Origin: Flectonema sp. DT1601
Taxonomy: Eukaryota; Euglenozoa; Diplonemea; Diplonemida; Diplonemidae
Reading direction: 5' to 3'
Assembly: GCA_964019425.1 (NCBI GenBank)
Contig: OZ025844.1
Location: forward strand, 434,001-498,000
DNA: 64,000 bases
A model generated the notes under the pieces. The model ran no database searches and was not told the DNA's origin. It saw only the letters and a list, made by a program, of their open reading frames with translations. Numbering within the stretch: position 1 is the stretch's first letter; each line of letters begins with the position of its first letter. Shown here piece after piece: positions 39,401 through 52,000 of this stretch. Made by a program: the position numbers and the translations under genes.

Positions 39401-41971
39401 AATACTCGCCCCTCTGGCAGGGATTATCCCAGACTTGTCCTTTAATTTAGTTGGACACCATGGCTTACAACCCTTCCAGAGGGAAGCACCATTATGACTT
39501 CTATTTTTTTTTCTTCAAGAAAATCATATGGTGGGAACAAAGAAAAATGCTAAGAGGAACCCCCTATTAACACCTAAGACATCTAAACTGCAGCCCAGCC
39601 TATACCCAATGCACTAATAGGTCATTCCCTCACACTCAGATCAAAAAATCAAAGTTCAGAGTGCATCTTAGCGTGAATGAGAGAATTTCCTCCCGCTTAT
39701 TTTGAACAAAAGGGATAGGAGAAGGGATAGAAAACGAACATAAAAATAAAATTCTAAGTGAGAAACACTTAGCAGAAACACTTAGCAGCTTTTAAGGAGC
39801 TGAAAAGCCAAAAAAAAATCTAAGTGAGAAACACTTAGTAGAAACAATTTGTAGCTAATTAAGCTGAAAATAAAAAAATAAAAAATTTCTAAGTGAGAAA
39901 TACTTAGCAACTTTTAGAACAAATATTTCAGTAAATAACCTGTAATGATTAAACCCTTACAAGTTTGATGCCAAAACTGACAAGGACTGAGTTGAATTTC
40001 CAGGTGAGATTTGGACTGTTAGCTTTTGGCTAAGGCCCTCCCTGAAGAGCAAGAACAAAAAAAACTACTCACACCTGAAGAAAACATACACAAAGAACAC
40101 ACTGTAAGCTGTGTGTGTATTTTGTGTTTGTCACAACAGGAGAGAAAAGAAAGAATGTCAAGGTTGGTCACCTTGCCTATCAACGCACAACATTGGTGGT
40201 CTCTACTAGACCCTGAGTGATCCCACTGGATCTCTCATCGTTCATAGTACCCTATGTGAAGTTATAAAATCAAAGGTAAACTATGAACTACAAATGACTT
40301 AGCCTGTTATTATAATGCCACAGGCAGGCCCTGCATTCAGCAACTATCCAGCAGTGCTTGGATGTCCTGATCTTCTTCTAAAAAAAAGAAAGAAAAACAA
40401 AACTGTAGCTGGGATCACTCAGGATCAACAGACTACCAATGCTACCTGTTGTACTTGCTCACTATGGGGGGTGATGCCAAACACCCAGAAGTACTAAACT
40501 ACTTTCCTTCTTGCTGCCCAGGAGTTTCTGACCAGAACTAATAGAAAATAAAAAGTAGATGGGAAACAATAAAAAGTAAAATGGATATAACTGAAGTTAA
40601 ACAAGACAAATGAAGTAACAGACCAGAACAGAAAGAGAATTGTAATAGAAGATTACAAATAAAAAAATGCAAGTATCAACACATAATCTAGATACACCAG
40701 CAGCTAACAAACAACATAAAATTGAAGATCAGTTGCCAGAGTATTTCAACCATGGTAGAATACTCGCCCCTCTGGCAGGGATTATCCCAGACTTGTCCTT
40801 TAATTTAGTTGGACACCATGGCTTACAACCCTTCCAGAGGGAAGCACCATTATGACTTCTATTTTTTTTTCTTCAAGAAAATCATATGGTGGGAACAAAG
40901 AAAAATGCTAAGAGGAACCCCCTATTAACACCTAAGACATCTAAACTGCAGCCCAGCCTATACCCAATGCACTAATAGGTCATTCCCTCACACTCAGATC
41001 AAAAAATCAAAGTTCAGAGTGCATCTTAGCGTGAATGAGAGAATTTCCTCCCGCTTATTTTGAACAAAAGGGATAGGAGAAGGGATAGAAAACGAACATA
41101 AAAATAAAATTCTAAGTGAGAAACACTTAGCAGAAACACTTAGCAGCTTTTAAGGAGCTGAAAAGCCAAAAAAAAATCTAAGTGAGAAACACTTAGTAGA
41201 AACAATTTGTAGCTAATTAAGCTGAAAATAAAAAAATAAAAAATTTCTAAGTGAGAAATACTTAGCAACTTTTAGAACAAATATTTCAGTAAATAACCTG
41301 TAATGATTAAACCCTTACAAGTTTGATGCCAAAACTGACAAGGACTGAGTTGAATTTCCAGGTGAGATTTGGACTGTTAGCTTTTGGCTAAGGCCCTCCC
41401 TGAAGAGCAAGAACAAAAAAAACTACTCACACCTGAAGAAAACATACACAAAGAACACACTGTAAGCTGTGTGTGTATTTTGTGTTTGTCACAACAGGAG
41501 AGAAAAGAAAGAATGTCAAGGTTGGTCACCTTGCCTATCAACGCACAACATTGGTGGTCTCTACTAGACCCTGAGTGATCCCACTGGATCTCTCATCGTT
41601 CATAGTACCCTATGTGAAGTTATAAAATCAAAGGTAAACTATGAACTACAAATGACTTAGCCTGTTATTATAATGCCACAGGCAGGCCCTGCATTCAGCA
41701 ACTATCCAGCAGTGCTTGGATGTCCTGATCTTCTTCTAAAAAAAAGAAAGAAAAACAAAACTGTAGCTGGGATCACTCAGGATCAACAGACTACCAATGC
41801 TACCTGTTGTACTTGCTCACTATGGGGGGTGATGCCAAACACCCAGAAGTACTAAACTACTTTCCTTCTTGCTGCCCAGGAGTTTCTGACCAGAACTAAT
41901 AGAAAATAAAAAGTAGATGGGAAACAATAAAAAGTAAAATGGATATAACTGAAGTTAAACAAGACAAATGA
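30483..41971 (+). repeat. Core satellite array, left part: 8 full monomers plus a partial (period 1,358 bp)
   Basis: Monomers start with GAGTTGAATTTCCAGG at 30483, 31841, 33199, 34557, 35915, 37273, 38631, 39989 and 41347, a constant 1,358-bp step. I see no difference between copies on reading. The ninth is interrupted at 41971. Each monomer holds two ATG frames of 60-62 codons, a splice-donor-like CAGGTGAGAT near its start, and three CTAAGTG/CACTTAG dyads near its end. The frames have no recognisable domain; the repeat itself is the feature. Confidence 0.98.
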
Positions 41972-42366
41972 GAATTTCGATAAGTGGGAAGTAACGGACT
42001 GGGAGCTTTTGGCTCCTGCCCTATTCCCGACGTAAACTTTCTTTTTATTTTTTTTTTTTTTTTAACAGGCCCAAAGGGCGACAATGATGGTTGCTGACCA
42101 AGGAATAATATTCAAATGAATTTTCGTTTCAAAGAAACGAACAGAATTAAGAGAGAGGTAGAGAAAAAAAAAAAAAAAAAAAAAAAGAAAGAATAGAAAA
42201 AAAATATGAAGAGGAAATAATCAAACATGAAAAAAAAAAAAAAAATAAAATATAAATAAAAAACGTTGTATGAAAAAGGAAAAAAAGAAAAAAAAAAGAC
42301 CAGAAAAGGAAAGAGAAAATGAAAAGGTATAATATTATTGTGGGGATATGAGGATAGCAGGGAGAT

Positions 42367-42404
<38 letters not shown>

Positions 42405-42657
42405 TTATTATTTAAAAAAAGGAAACAATCAGTTTAGCGTCTCGATCAGGACGGAAAATAGAAATTAATCGACATAGTCGATCGATAGAAAAAAAACAAT
42501 GATAACATTGTTTATTCCTTTTTTTTTTTTTTTTTTTTATTCTTTTTATTTATTTTTAAAGAAAAAACAATCAGTTTAGCGTCCTGACCAGGACGGAAAA
42601 TTGAAAGTGATCCACATAGTCGATCGATAGAAAAAAGACAATGATAACATTGTTTAT

Positions 42658-42690
<33 letters not shown>

Positions 42691-43092
42691 CTTTTAATTA
42701 TTTTAAAGAAAAAACAATCAGTTTAGCGTCTTGACCAGGACGGAAAATAGAAAGTGATCGACATAGTCGATCGATAAAAAACAATGATAACATTGTTTAT
42801 TCCTTTTTTTTTTCTTTTTTTTTTATTCTTTTTATTTATTTTTAAAGAAAAAACAATCAGTTTAGCGTCCTGACCAGGACGGAAAATAGAAAGTAATCGA
42901 CATAGTCGATCGATAAAAAAAAAACAATGATAACATTGTTTATTCCTTTTTTTTTTCTTTTTTTTTATTCTTTTTATTTATTTTTAAAGAAAAAACAATC
43001 AGTTTAGCGTCCTGACCAGGACGGAAAATTGAAAGTGATCGACATAGTCGATCGATAAAAAAACAATGATAACATTGTTTATTCTTTTTTTT
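41972..43092 (+). mobile_element. A-B-C-D composite inserted inside one satellite monomer
   Basis: The interrupted monomer gives 625 bp on the left (41347-41971) and 734 bp on the right (43093-43826), 1 bp more than a whole monomer. The 1,121-bp insert was therefore added with at most a 1-bp duplication and no loss. It contains A (stem GGGAGC-TTTTG-GCTCC), B (GAAACGAA dyad), C and five module-D units. It encodes no protein. All neighbouring monomers lack it, so it came after array homogenisation. It would have to be a non-autonomous element or a repair-mediated patch. Confidence 0.85.
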
Positions 43093-46000
43093 AAGTAACA
43101 GACCAGAACAGAAAGAGAATTGTAATAGAAGATTACAAATAAAAAAATGCAAGTATCAACACATAATCTAGATACACCAGCAGCTAACAAACAACATAAA
43201 ATTGAAGATCAGTTGCCAGAGTATTTCAACCATGGTAGAATACTCGCCCCTCTGGCAGGGATTATCCCAGACTTGTCCTTTAATTTAGTTGGACACCATG
43301 GCTTACAACCCTTCCAGAGGGAAGCACCATTATGACTTCTATTTTTTTTTCTTCAAGAAAATCATATGGTGGGAACAAAGAAAAATGCTAAGAGGAACCC
43401 CCTATTAACACCTAAGACATCTAAACTGCAGCCCAGCCTATACCCAATGCACTAATAGGTCATTCCCTCACACTCAGATCAAAAAATCAAAGTTCAGAGT
43501 GCATCTTAGCGTGAATGAGAGAATTTCCTCCCGCTTATTTTGAACAAAAGGGATAGGAGAAGGGATAGAAAACGAACATAAAAATAAAATTCTAAGTGAG
43601 AAACACTTAGCAGAAACACTTAGCAGCTTTTAAGGAGCTGAAAAGCCAAAAAAAAATCTAAGTGAGAAACACTTAGTAGAAACAATTTGTAGCTAATTAA
43701 GCTGAAAATAAAAAAATAAAAAATTTCTAAGTGAGAAATACTTAGCAACTTTTAGAACAAATATTTCAGTAAATAACCTGTAATGATTAAACCCTTACAA
43801 GTTTGATGCCAAAACTGACAAGGACTGAGTTGAATTTCCAGGTGAGATTTGGACTGTTAGCTTTTGGCTAAGGCCCTCCCTGAAGAGCAAGAACAAAAAA
43901 AACTACTCACACCTGAAGAAAACATACACAAAGAACACACTGTAAGCTGTGTGTGTATTTTGTGTTTGTCACAACAGGAGAGAAAAGAAAGAATGTCAAG
44001 GTTGGTCACCTTGCCTATCAACGCACAACATTGGTGGTCTCTACTAGACCCTGAGTGATCCCACTGGATCTCTCATCGTTCATAGTACCCTATGTGAAGT
44101 TATAAAATCAAAGGTAAACTATGAACTACAAATGACTTAGCCTGTTATTATAATGCCACAGGCAGGCCCTGCATTCAGCAACTATCCAGCAGTGCTTGGA
44201 TGTCCTGATCTTCTTCTAAAAAAAAGAAAGAAAAACAAAACTGTAGCTGGGATCACTCAGGATCAACAGACTACCAATGCTACCTGTTGTACTTGCTCAC
44301 TATGGGGGGTGATGCCAAACACCCAGAAGTACTAAACTACTTTCCTTCTTGCTGCCCAGGAGTTTCTGACCAGAACTAATAGAAAATAAAAAGTAGATGG
44401 GAAACAATAAAAAGTAAAATGGATATAACTGAAGTTAAACAAGACAAATGAAGTAACAGACCAGAACAGAAAGAGAATTGTAATAGAAGATTACAAATAA
44501 AAAAATGCAAGTATCAACACATAATCTAGATACACCAGCAGCTAACAAACAACATAAAATTGAAGATCAGTTGCCAGAGTATTTCAACCATGGTAGAATA
44601 CTCGCCCCTCTGGCAGGGATTATCCCAGACTTGTCCTTTAATTTAGTTGGACACCATGGCTTACAACCCTTCCAGAGGGAAGCACCATTATGACTTCTAT
44701 TTTTTTTTCTTCAAGAAAATCATATGGTGGGAACAAAGAAAAATGCTAAGAGGAACCCCCTATTAACACCTAAGACATCTAAACTGCAGCCCAGCCTATA
44801 CCCAATGCACTAATAGGTCATTCCCTCACACTCAGATCAAAAAATCAAAGTTCAGAGTGCATCTTAGCGTGAATGAGAGAATTTCCTCCCGCTTATTTTG
44901 AACAAAAGGGATAGGAGAAGGGATAGAAAACGAACATAAAAATAAAATTCTAAGTGAGAAACACTTAGCAGAAACACTTAGCAGCTTTTAAGGAGCTGAA
45001 AAGCCAAAAAAAAATCTAAGTGAGAAACACTTAGTAGAAACAATTTGTAGCTAATTAAGCTGAAAATAAAAAAATAAAAAATTTCTAAGTGAGAAATACT
45101 TAGCAACTTTTAGAACAAATATTTCAGTAAATAACCTGTAATGATTAAACCCTTACAAGTTTGATGCCAAAACTGACAAGGACTGAGTTGAATTTCCAGG
45201 TGAGATTTGGACTGTTAGCTTTTGGCTAAGGCCCTCCCTGAAGAGCAAGAACAAAAAAAACTACTCACACCTGAAGAAAACATACACAAAGAACACACTG
45301 TAAGCTGTGTGTGTATTTTGTGTTTGTCACAACAGGAGAGAAAAGAAAGAATGTCAAGGTTGGTCACCTTGCCTATCAACGCACAACATTGGTGGTCTCT
45401 ACTAGACCCTGAGTGATCCCACTGGATCTCTCATCGTTCATAGTACCCTATGTGAAGTTATAAAATCAAAGGTAAACTATGAACTACAAATGACTTAGCC
45501 TGTTATTATAATGCCACAGGCAGGCCCTGCATTCAGCAACTATCCAGCAGTGCTTGGATGTCCTGATCTTCTTCTAAAAAAAAGAAAGAAAAACAAAACT
45601 GTAGCTGGGATCACTCAGGATCAACAGACTACCAATGCTACCTGTTGTACTTGCTCACTATGGGGGGTGATGCCAAACACCCAGAAGTACTAAACTACTT
45701 TCCTTCTTGCTGCCCAGGAGTTTCTGACCAGAACTAATAGAAAATAAAAAGTAGATGGGAAACAATAAAAAGTAAAATGGATATAACTGAAGTTAAACAA
45801 GACAAATGAAGTAACAGACCAGAACAGAAAGAGAATTGTAATAGAAGATTACAAATAAAAAAATGCAAGTATCAACACATAATCTAGATACACCAGCAGC
45901 TAACAAACAACATAAAATTGAAGATCAGTTGCCAGAGTATTTCAACCATGGTAGAATACTCGCCCCTCTGGCAGGGATTATCCCAGACTTGTCCTTTAAT

Positions 46001-49000
46001 TTAGTTGGACACCATGGCTTACAACCCTTCCAGAGGGAAGCACCATTATGACTTCTATTTTTTTTTCTTCAAGAAAATCATATGGTGGGAACAAAGAAAA
46101 ATGCTAAGAGGAACCCCCTATTAACACCTAAGACATCTAAACTGCAGCCCAGCCTATACCCAATGCACTAATAGGTCATTCCCTCACACTCAGATCAAAA
46201 AATCAAAGTTCAGAGTGCATCTTAGCGTGAATGAGAGAATTTCCTCCCGCTTATTTTGAACAAAAGGGATAGGAGAAGGGATAGAAAACGAACATAAAAA
46301 TAAAATTCTAAGTGAGAAACACTTAGCAGAAACACTTAGCAGCTTTTAAGGAGCTGAAAAGCCAAAAAAAAATCTAAGTGAGAAACACTTAGTAGAAACA
46401 ATTTGTAGCTAATTAAGCTGAAAATAAAAAAATAAAAAATTTCTAAGTGAGAAATACTTAGCAACTTTTAGAACAAATATTTCAGTAAATAACCTGTAAT
46501 GATTAAACCCTTACAAGTTTGATGCCAAAACTGACAAGGACTGAGTTGAATTTCCAGGTGAGATTTGGACTGTTAGCTTTTGGCTAAGGCCCTCCCTGAA
46601 GAGCAAGAACAAAAAAAACTACTCACACCTGAAGAAAACATACACAAAGAACACACTGTAAGCTGTGTGTGTATTTTGTGTTTGTCACAACAGGAGAGAA
46701 AAGAAAGAATGTCAAGGTTGGTCACCTTGCCTATCAACGCACAACATTGGTGGTCTCTACTAGACCCTGAGTGATCCCACTGGATCTCTCATCGTTCATA
46801 GTACCCTATGTGAAGTTATAAAATCAAAGGTAAACTATGAACTACAAATGACTTAGCCTGTTATTATAATGCCACAGGCAGGCCCTGCATTCAGCAACTA
46901 TCCAGCAGTGCTTGGATGTCCTGATCTTCTTCTAAAAAAAAGAAAGAAAAACAAAACTGTAGCTGGGATCACTCAGGATCAACAGACTACCAATGCTACC
47001 TGTTGTACTTGCTCACTATGGGGGGTGATGCCAAACACCCAGAAGTACTAAACTACTTTCCTTCTTGCTGCCCAGGAGTTTCTGACCAGAACTAATAGAA
47101 AATAAAAAGTAGATGGGAAACAATAAAAAGTAAAATGGATATAACTGAAGTTAAACAAGACAAATGAAGTAACAGACCAGAACAGAAAGAGAATTGTAAT
47201 AGAAGATTACAAATAAAAAAATGCAAGTATCAACACATAATCTAGATACACCAGCAGCTAACAAACAACATAAAATTGAAGATCAGTTGCCAGAGTATTT
47301 CAACCATGGTAGAATACTCGCCCCTCTGGCAGGGATTATCCCAGACTTGTCCTTTAATTTAGTTGGACACCATGGCTTACAACCCTTCCAGAGGGAAGCA
47401 CCATTATGACTTCTATTTTTTTTTCTTCAAGAAAATCATATGGTGGGAACAAAGAAAAATGCTAAGAGGAACCCCCTATTAACACCTAAGACATCTAAAC
47501 TGCAGCCCAGCCTATACCCAATGCACTAATAGGTCATTCCCTCACACTCAGATCAAAAAATCAAAGTTCAGAGTGCATCTTAGCGTGAATGAGAGAATTT
47601 CCTCCCGCTTATTTTGAACAAAAGGGATAGGAGAAGGGATAGAAAACGAACATAAAAATAAAATTCTAAGTGAGAAACACTTAGCAGAAACACTTAGCAG
47701 CTTTTAAGGAGCTGAAAAGCCAAAAAAAAATCTAAGTGAGAAACACTTAGTAGAAACAATTTGTAGCTAATTAAGCTGAAAATAAAAAAATAAAAAATTT
47801 CTAAGTGAGAAATACTTAGCAACTTTTAGAACAAATATTTCAGTAAATAACCTGTAATGATTAAACCCTTACAAGTTTGATGCCAAAACTGACAAGGACT
47901 GAGTTGAATTTCCAGGTGAGATTTGGACTGTTAGCTTTTGGCTAAGGCCCTCCCTGAAGAGCAAGAACAAAAAAAACTACTCACACCTGAAGAAAACATA
48001 CACAAAGAACACACTGTAAGCTGTGTGTGTATTTTGTGTTTGTCACAACAGGAGAGAAAAGAAAGAATGTCAAGGTTGGTCACCTTGCCTATCAACGCAC
48101 AACATTGGTGGTCTCTACTAGACCCTGAGTGATCCCACTGGATCTCTCATCGTTCATAGTACCCTATGTGAAGTTATAAAATCAAAGGTAAACTATGAAC
48201 TACAAATGACTTAGCCTGTTATTATAATGCCACAGGCAGGCCCTGCATTCAGCAACTATCCAGCAGTGCTTGGATGTCCTGATCTTCTTCTAAAAAAAAG
48301 AAAGAAAAACAAAACTGTAGCTGGGATCACTCAGGATCAACAGACTACCAATGCTACCTGTTGTACTTGCTCACTATGGGGGGTGATGCCAAACACCCAG
48401 AAGTACTAAACTACTTTCCTTCTTGCTGCCCAGGAGTTTCTGACCAGAACTAATAGAAAATAAAAAGTAGATGGGAAACAATAAAAAGTAAAATGGATAT
48501 AACTGAAGTTAAACAAGACAAATGAAGTAACAGACCAGAACAGAAAGAGAATTGTAATAGAAGATTACAAATAAAAAAATGCAAGTATCAACACATAATC
48601 TAGATACACCAGCAGCTAACAAACAACATAAAATTGAAGATCAGTTGCCAGAGTATTTCAACCATGGTAGAATACTCGCCCCTCTGGCAGGGATTATCCC
48701 AGACTTGTCCTTTAATTTAGTTGGACACCATGGCTTACAACCCTTCCAGAGGGAAGCACCATTATGACTTCTATTTTTTTTTCTTCAAGAAAATCATATG
48801 GTGGGAACAAAGAAAAATGCTAAGAGGAACCCCCTATTAACACCTAAGACATCTAAACTGCAGCCCAGCCTATACCCAATGCACTAATAGGTCATTCCCT
48901 CACACTCAGATCAAAAAATCAAAGTTCAGAGTGCATCTTAGCGTGAATGAGAGAATTTCCTCCCGCTTATTTTGAACAAAAGGGATAGGAGAAGGGATAG

Positions 49001-52000
49001 AAAACGAACATAAAAATAAAATTCTAAGTGAGAAACACTTAGCAGAAACACTTAGCAGCTTTTAAGGAGCTGAAAAGCCAAAAAAAAATCTAAGTGAGAA
49101 ACACTTAGTAGAAACAATTTGTAGCTAATTAAGCTGAAAATAAAAAAATAAAAAATTTCTAAGTGAGAAATACTTAGCAACTTTTAGAACAAATATTTCA
49201 GTAAATAACCTGTAATGATTAAACCCTTACAAGTTTGATGCCAAAACTGACAAGGACTGAGTTGAATTTCCAGGTGAGATTTGGACTGTTAGCTTTTGGC
49301 TAAGGCCCTCCCTGAAGAGCAAGAACAAAAAAAACTACTCACACCTGAAGAAAACATACACAAAGAACACACTGTAAGCTGTGTGTGTATTTTGTGTTTG
49401 TCACAACAGGAGAGAAAAGAAAGAATGTCAAGGTTGGTCACCTTGCCTATCAACGCACAACATTGGTGGTCTCTACTAGACCCTGAGTGATCCCACTGGA
49501 TCTCTCATCGTTCATAGTACCCTATGTGAAGTTATAAAATCAAAGGTAAACTATGAACTACAAATGACTTAGCCTGTTATTATAATGCCACAGGCAGGCC
49601 CTGCATTCAGCAACTATCCAGCAGTGCTTGGATGTCCTGATCTTCTTCTAAAAAAAAGAAAGAAAAACAAAACTGTAGCTGGGATCACTCAGGATCAACA
49701 GACTACCAATGCTACCTGTTGTACTTGCTCACTATGGGGGGTGATGCCAAACACCCAGAAGTACTAAACTACTTTCCTTCTTGCTGCCCAGGAGTTTCTG
49801 ACCAGAACTAATAGAAAATAAAAAGTAGATGGGAAACAATAAAAAGTAAAATGGATATAACTGAAGTTAAACAAGACAAATGAAGTAACAGACCAGAACA
49901 GAAAGAGAATTGTAATAGAAGATTACAAATAAAAAAATGCAAGTATCAACACATAATCTAGATACACCAGCAGCTAACAAACAACATAAAATTGAAGATC
50001 AGTTGCCAGAGTATTTCAACCATGGTAGAATACTCGCCCCTCTGGCAGGGATTATCCCAGACTTGTCCTTTAATTTAGTTGGACACCATGGCTTACAACC
50101 CTTCCAGAGGGAAGCACCATTATGACTTCTATTTTTTTTTCTTCAAGAAAATCATATGGTGGGAACAAAGAAAAATGCTAAGAGGAACCCCCTATTAACA
50201 CCTAAGACATCTAAACTGCAGCCCAGCCTATACCCAATGCACTAATAGGTCATTCCCTCACACTCAGATCAAAAAATCAAAGTTCAGAGTGCATCTTAGC
50301 GTGAATGAGAGAATTTCCTCCCGCTTATTTTGAACAAAAGGGATAGGAGAAGGGATAGAAAACGAACATAAAAATAAAATTCTAAGTGAGAAACACTTAG
50401 CAGAAACACTTAGCAGCTTTTAAGGAGCTGAAAAGCCAAAAAAAAATCTAAGTGAGAAACACTTAGTAGAAACAATTTGTAGCTAATTAAGCTGAAAATA
50501 AAAAAATAAAAAATTTCTAAGTGAGAAATACTTAGCAACTTTTAGAACAAATATTTCAGTAAATAACCTGTAATGATTAAACCCTTACAAGTTTGATGCC
50601 AAAACTGACAAGGACTGAGTTGAATTTCCAGGTGAGATTTGGACTGTTAGCTTTTGGCTAAGGCCCTCCCTGAAGAGCAAGAACAAAAAAAACTACTCAC
50701 ACCTGAAGAAAACATACACAAAGAACACACTGTAAGCTGTGTGTGTATTTTGTGTTTGTCACAACAGGAGAGAAAAGAAAGAATGTCAAGGTTGGTCACC
50801 TTGCCTATCAACGCACAACATTGGTGGTCTCTACTAGACCCTGAGTGATCCCACTGGATCTCTCATCGTTCATAGTACCCTATGTGAAGTTATAAAATCA
50901 AAGGTAAACTATGAACTACAAATGACTTAGCCTGTTATTATAATGCCACAGGCAGGCCCTGCATTCAGCAACTATCCAGCAGTGCTTGGATGTCCTGATC
51001 TTCTTCTAAAAAAAAGAAAGAAAAACAAAACTGTAGCTGGGATCACTCAGGATCAACAGACTACCAATGCTACCTGTTGTACTTGCTCACTATGGGGGGT
51101 GATGCCAAACACCCAGAAGTACTAAACTACTTTCCTTCTTGCTGCCCAGGAGTTTCTGACCAGAACTAATAGAAAATAAAAAGTAGATGGGAAACAATAA
51201 AAAGTAAAATGGATATAACTGAAGTTAAACAAGACAAATGAAGTAACAGACCAGAACAGAAAGAGAATTGTAATAGAAGATTACAAATAAAAAAATGCAA
51301 GTATCAACACATAATCTAGATACACCAGCAGCTAACAAACAACATAAAATTGAAGATCAGTTGCCAGAGTATTTCAACCATGGTAGAATACTCGCCCCTC
51401 TGGCAGGGATTATCCCAGACTTGTCCTTTAATTTAGTTGGACACCATGGCTTACAACCCTTCCAGAGGGAAGCACCATTATGACTTCTATTTTTTTTTCT
51501 TCAAGAAAATCATATGGTGGGAACAAAGAAAAATGCTAAGAGGAACCCCCTATTAACACCTAAGACATCTAAACTGCAGCCCAGCCTATACCCAATGCAC
51601 TAATAGGTCATTCCCTCACACTCAGATCAAAAAATCAAAGTTCAGAGTGCATCTTAGCGTGAATGAGAGAATTTCCTCCCGCTTATTTTGAACAAAAGGG
51701 ATAGGAGAAGGGATAGAAAACGAACATAAAAATAAAATTCTAAGTGAGAAACACTTAGCAGAAACACTTAGCAGCTTTTAAGGAGCTGAAAAGCCAAAAA
51801 AAAATCTAAGTGAGAAACACTTAGTAGAAACAATTTGTAGCTAATTAAGCTGAAAATAAAAAAATAAAAAATTTCTAAGTGAGAAATACTTAGCAACTTT
51901 TAGAACAAATATTTCAGTAAATAACCTGTAATGATTAAACCCTTACAAGTTTGATGCCAAAACTGACAAGGACTGAGTTGAATTTCCAGGTGAGATTTGG

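Noticed and set aside
41960-43105. A normal target-site duplication around the composite insert
   Set aside because: Left and right monomer parts overlap by only one base.
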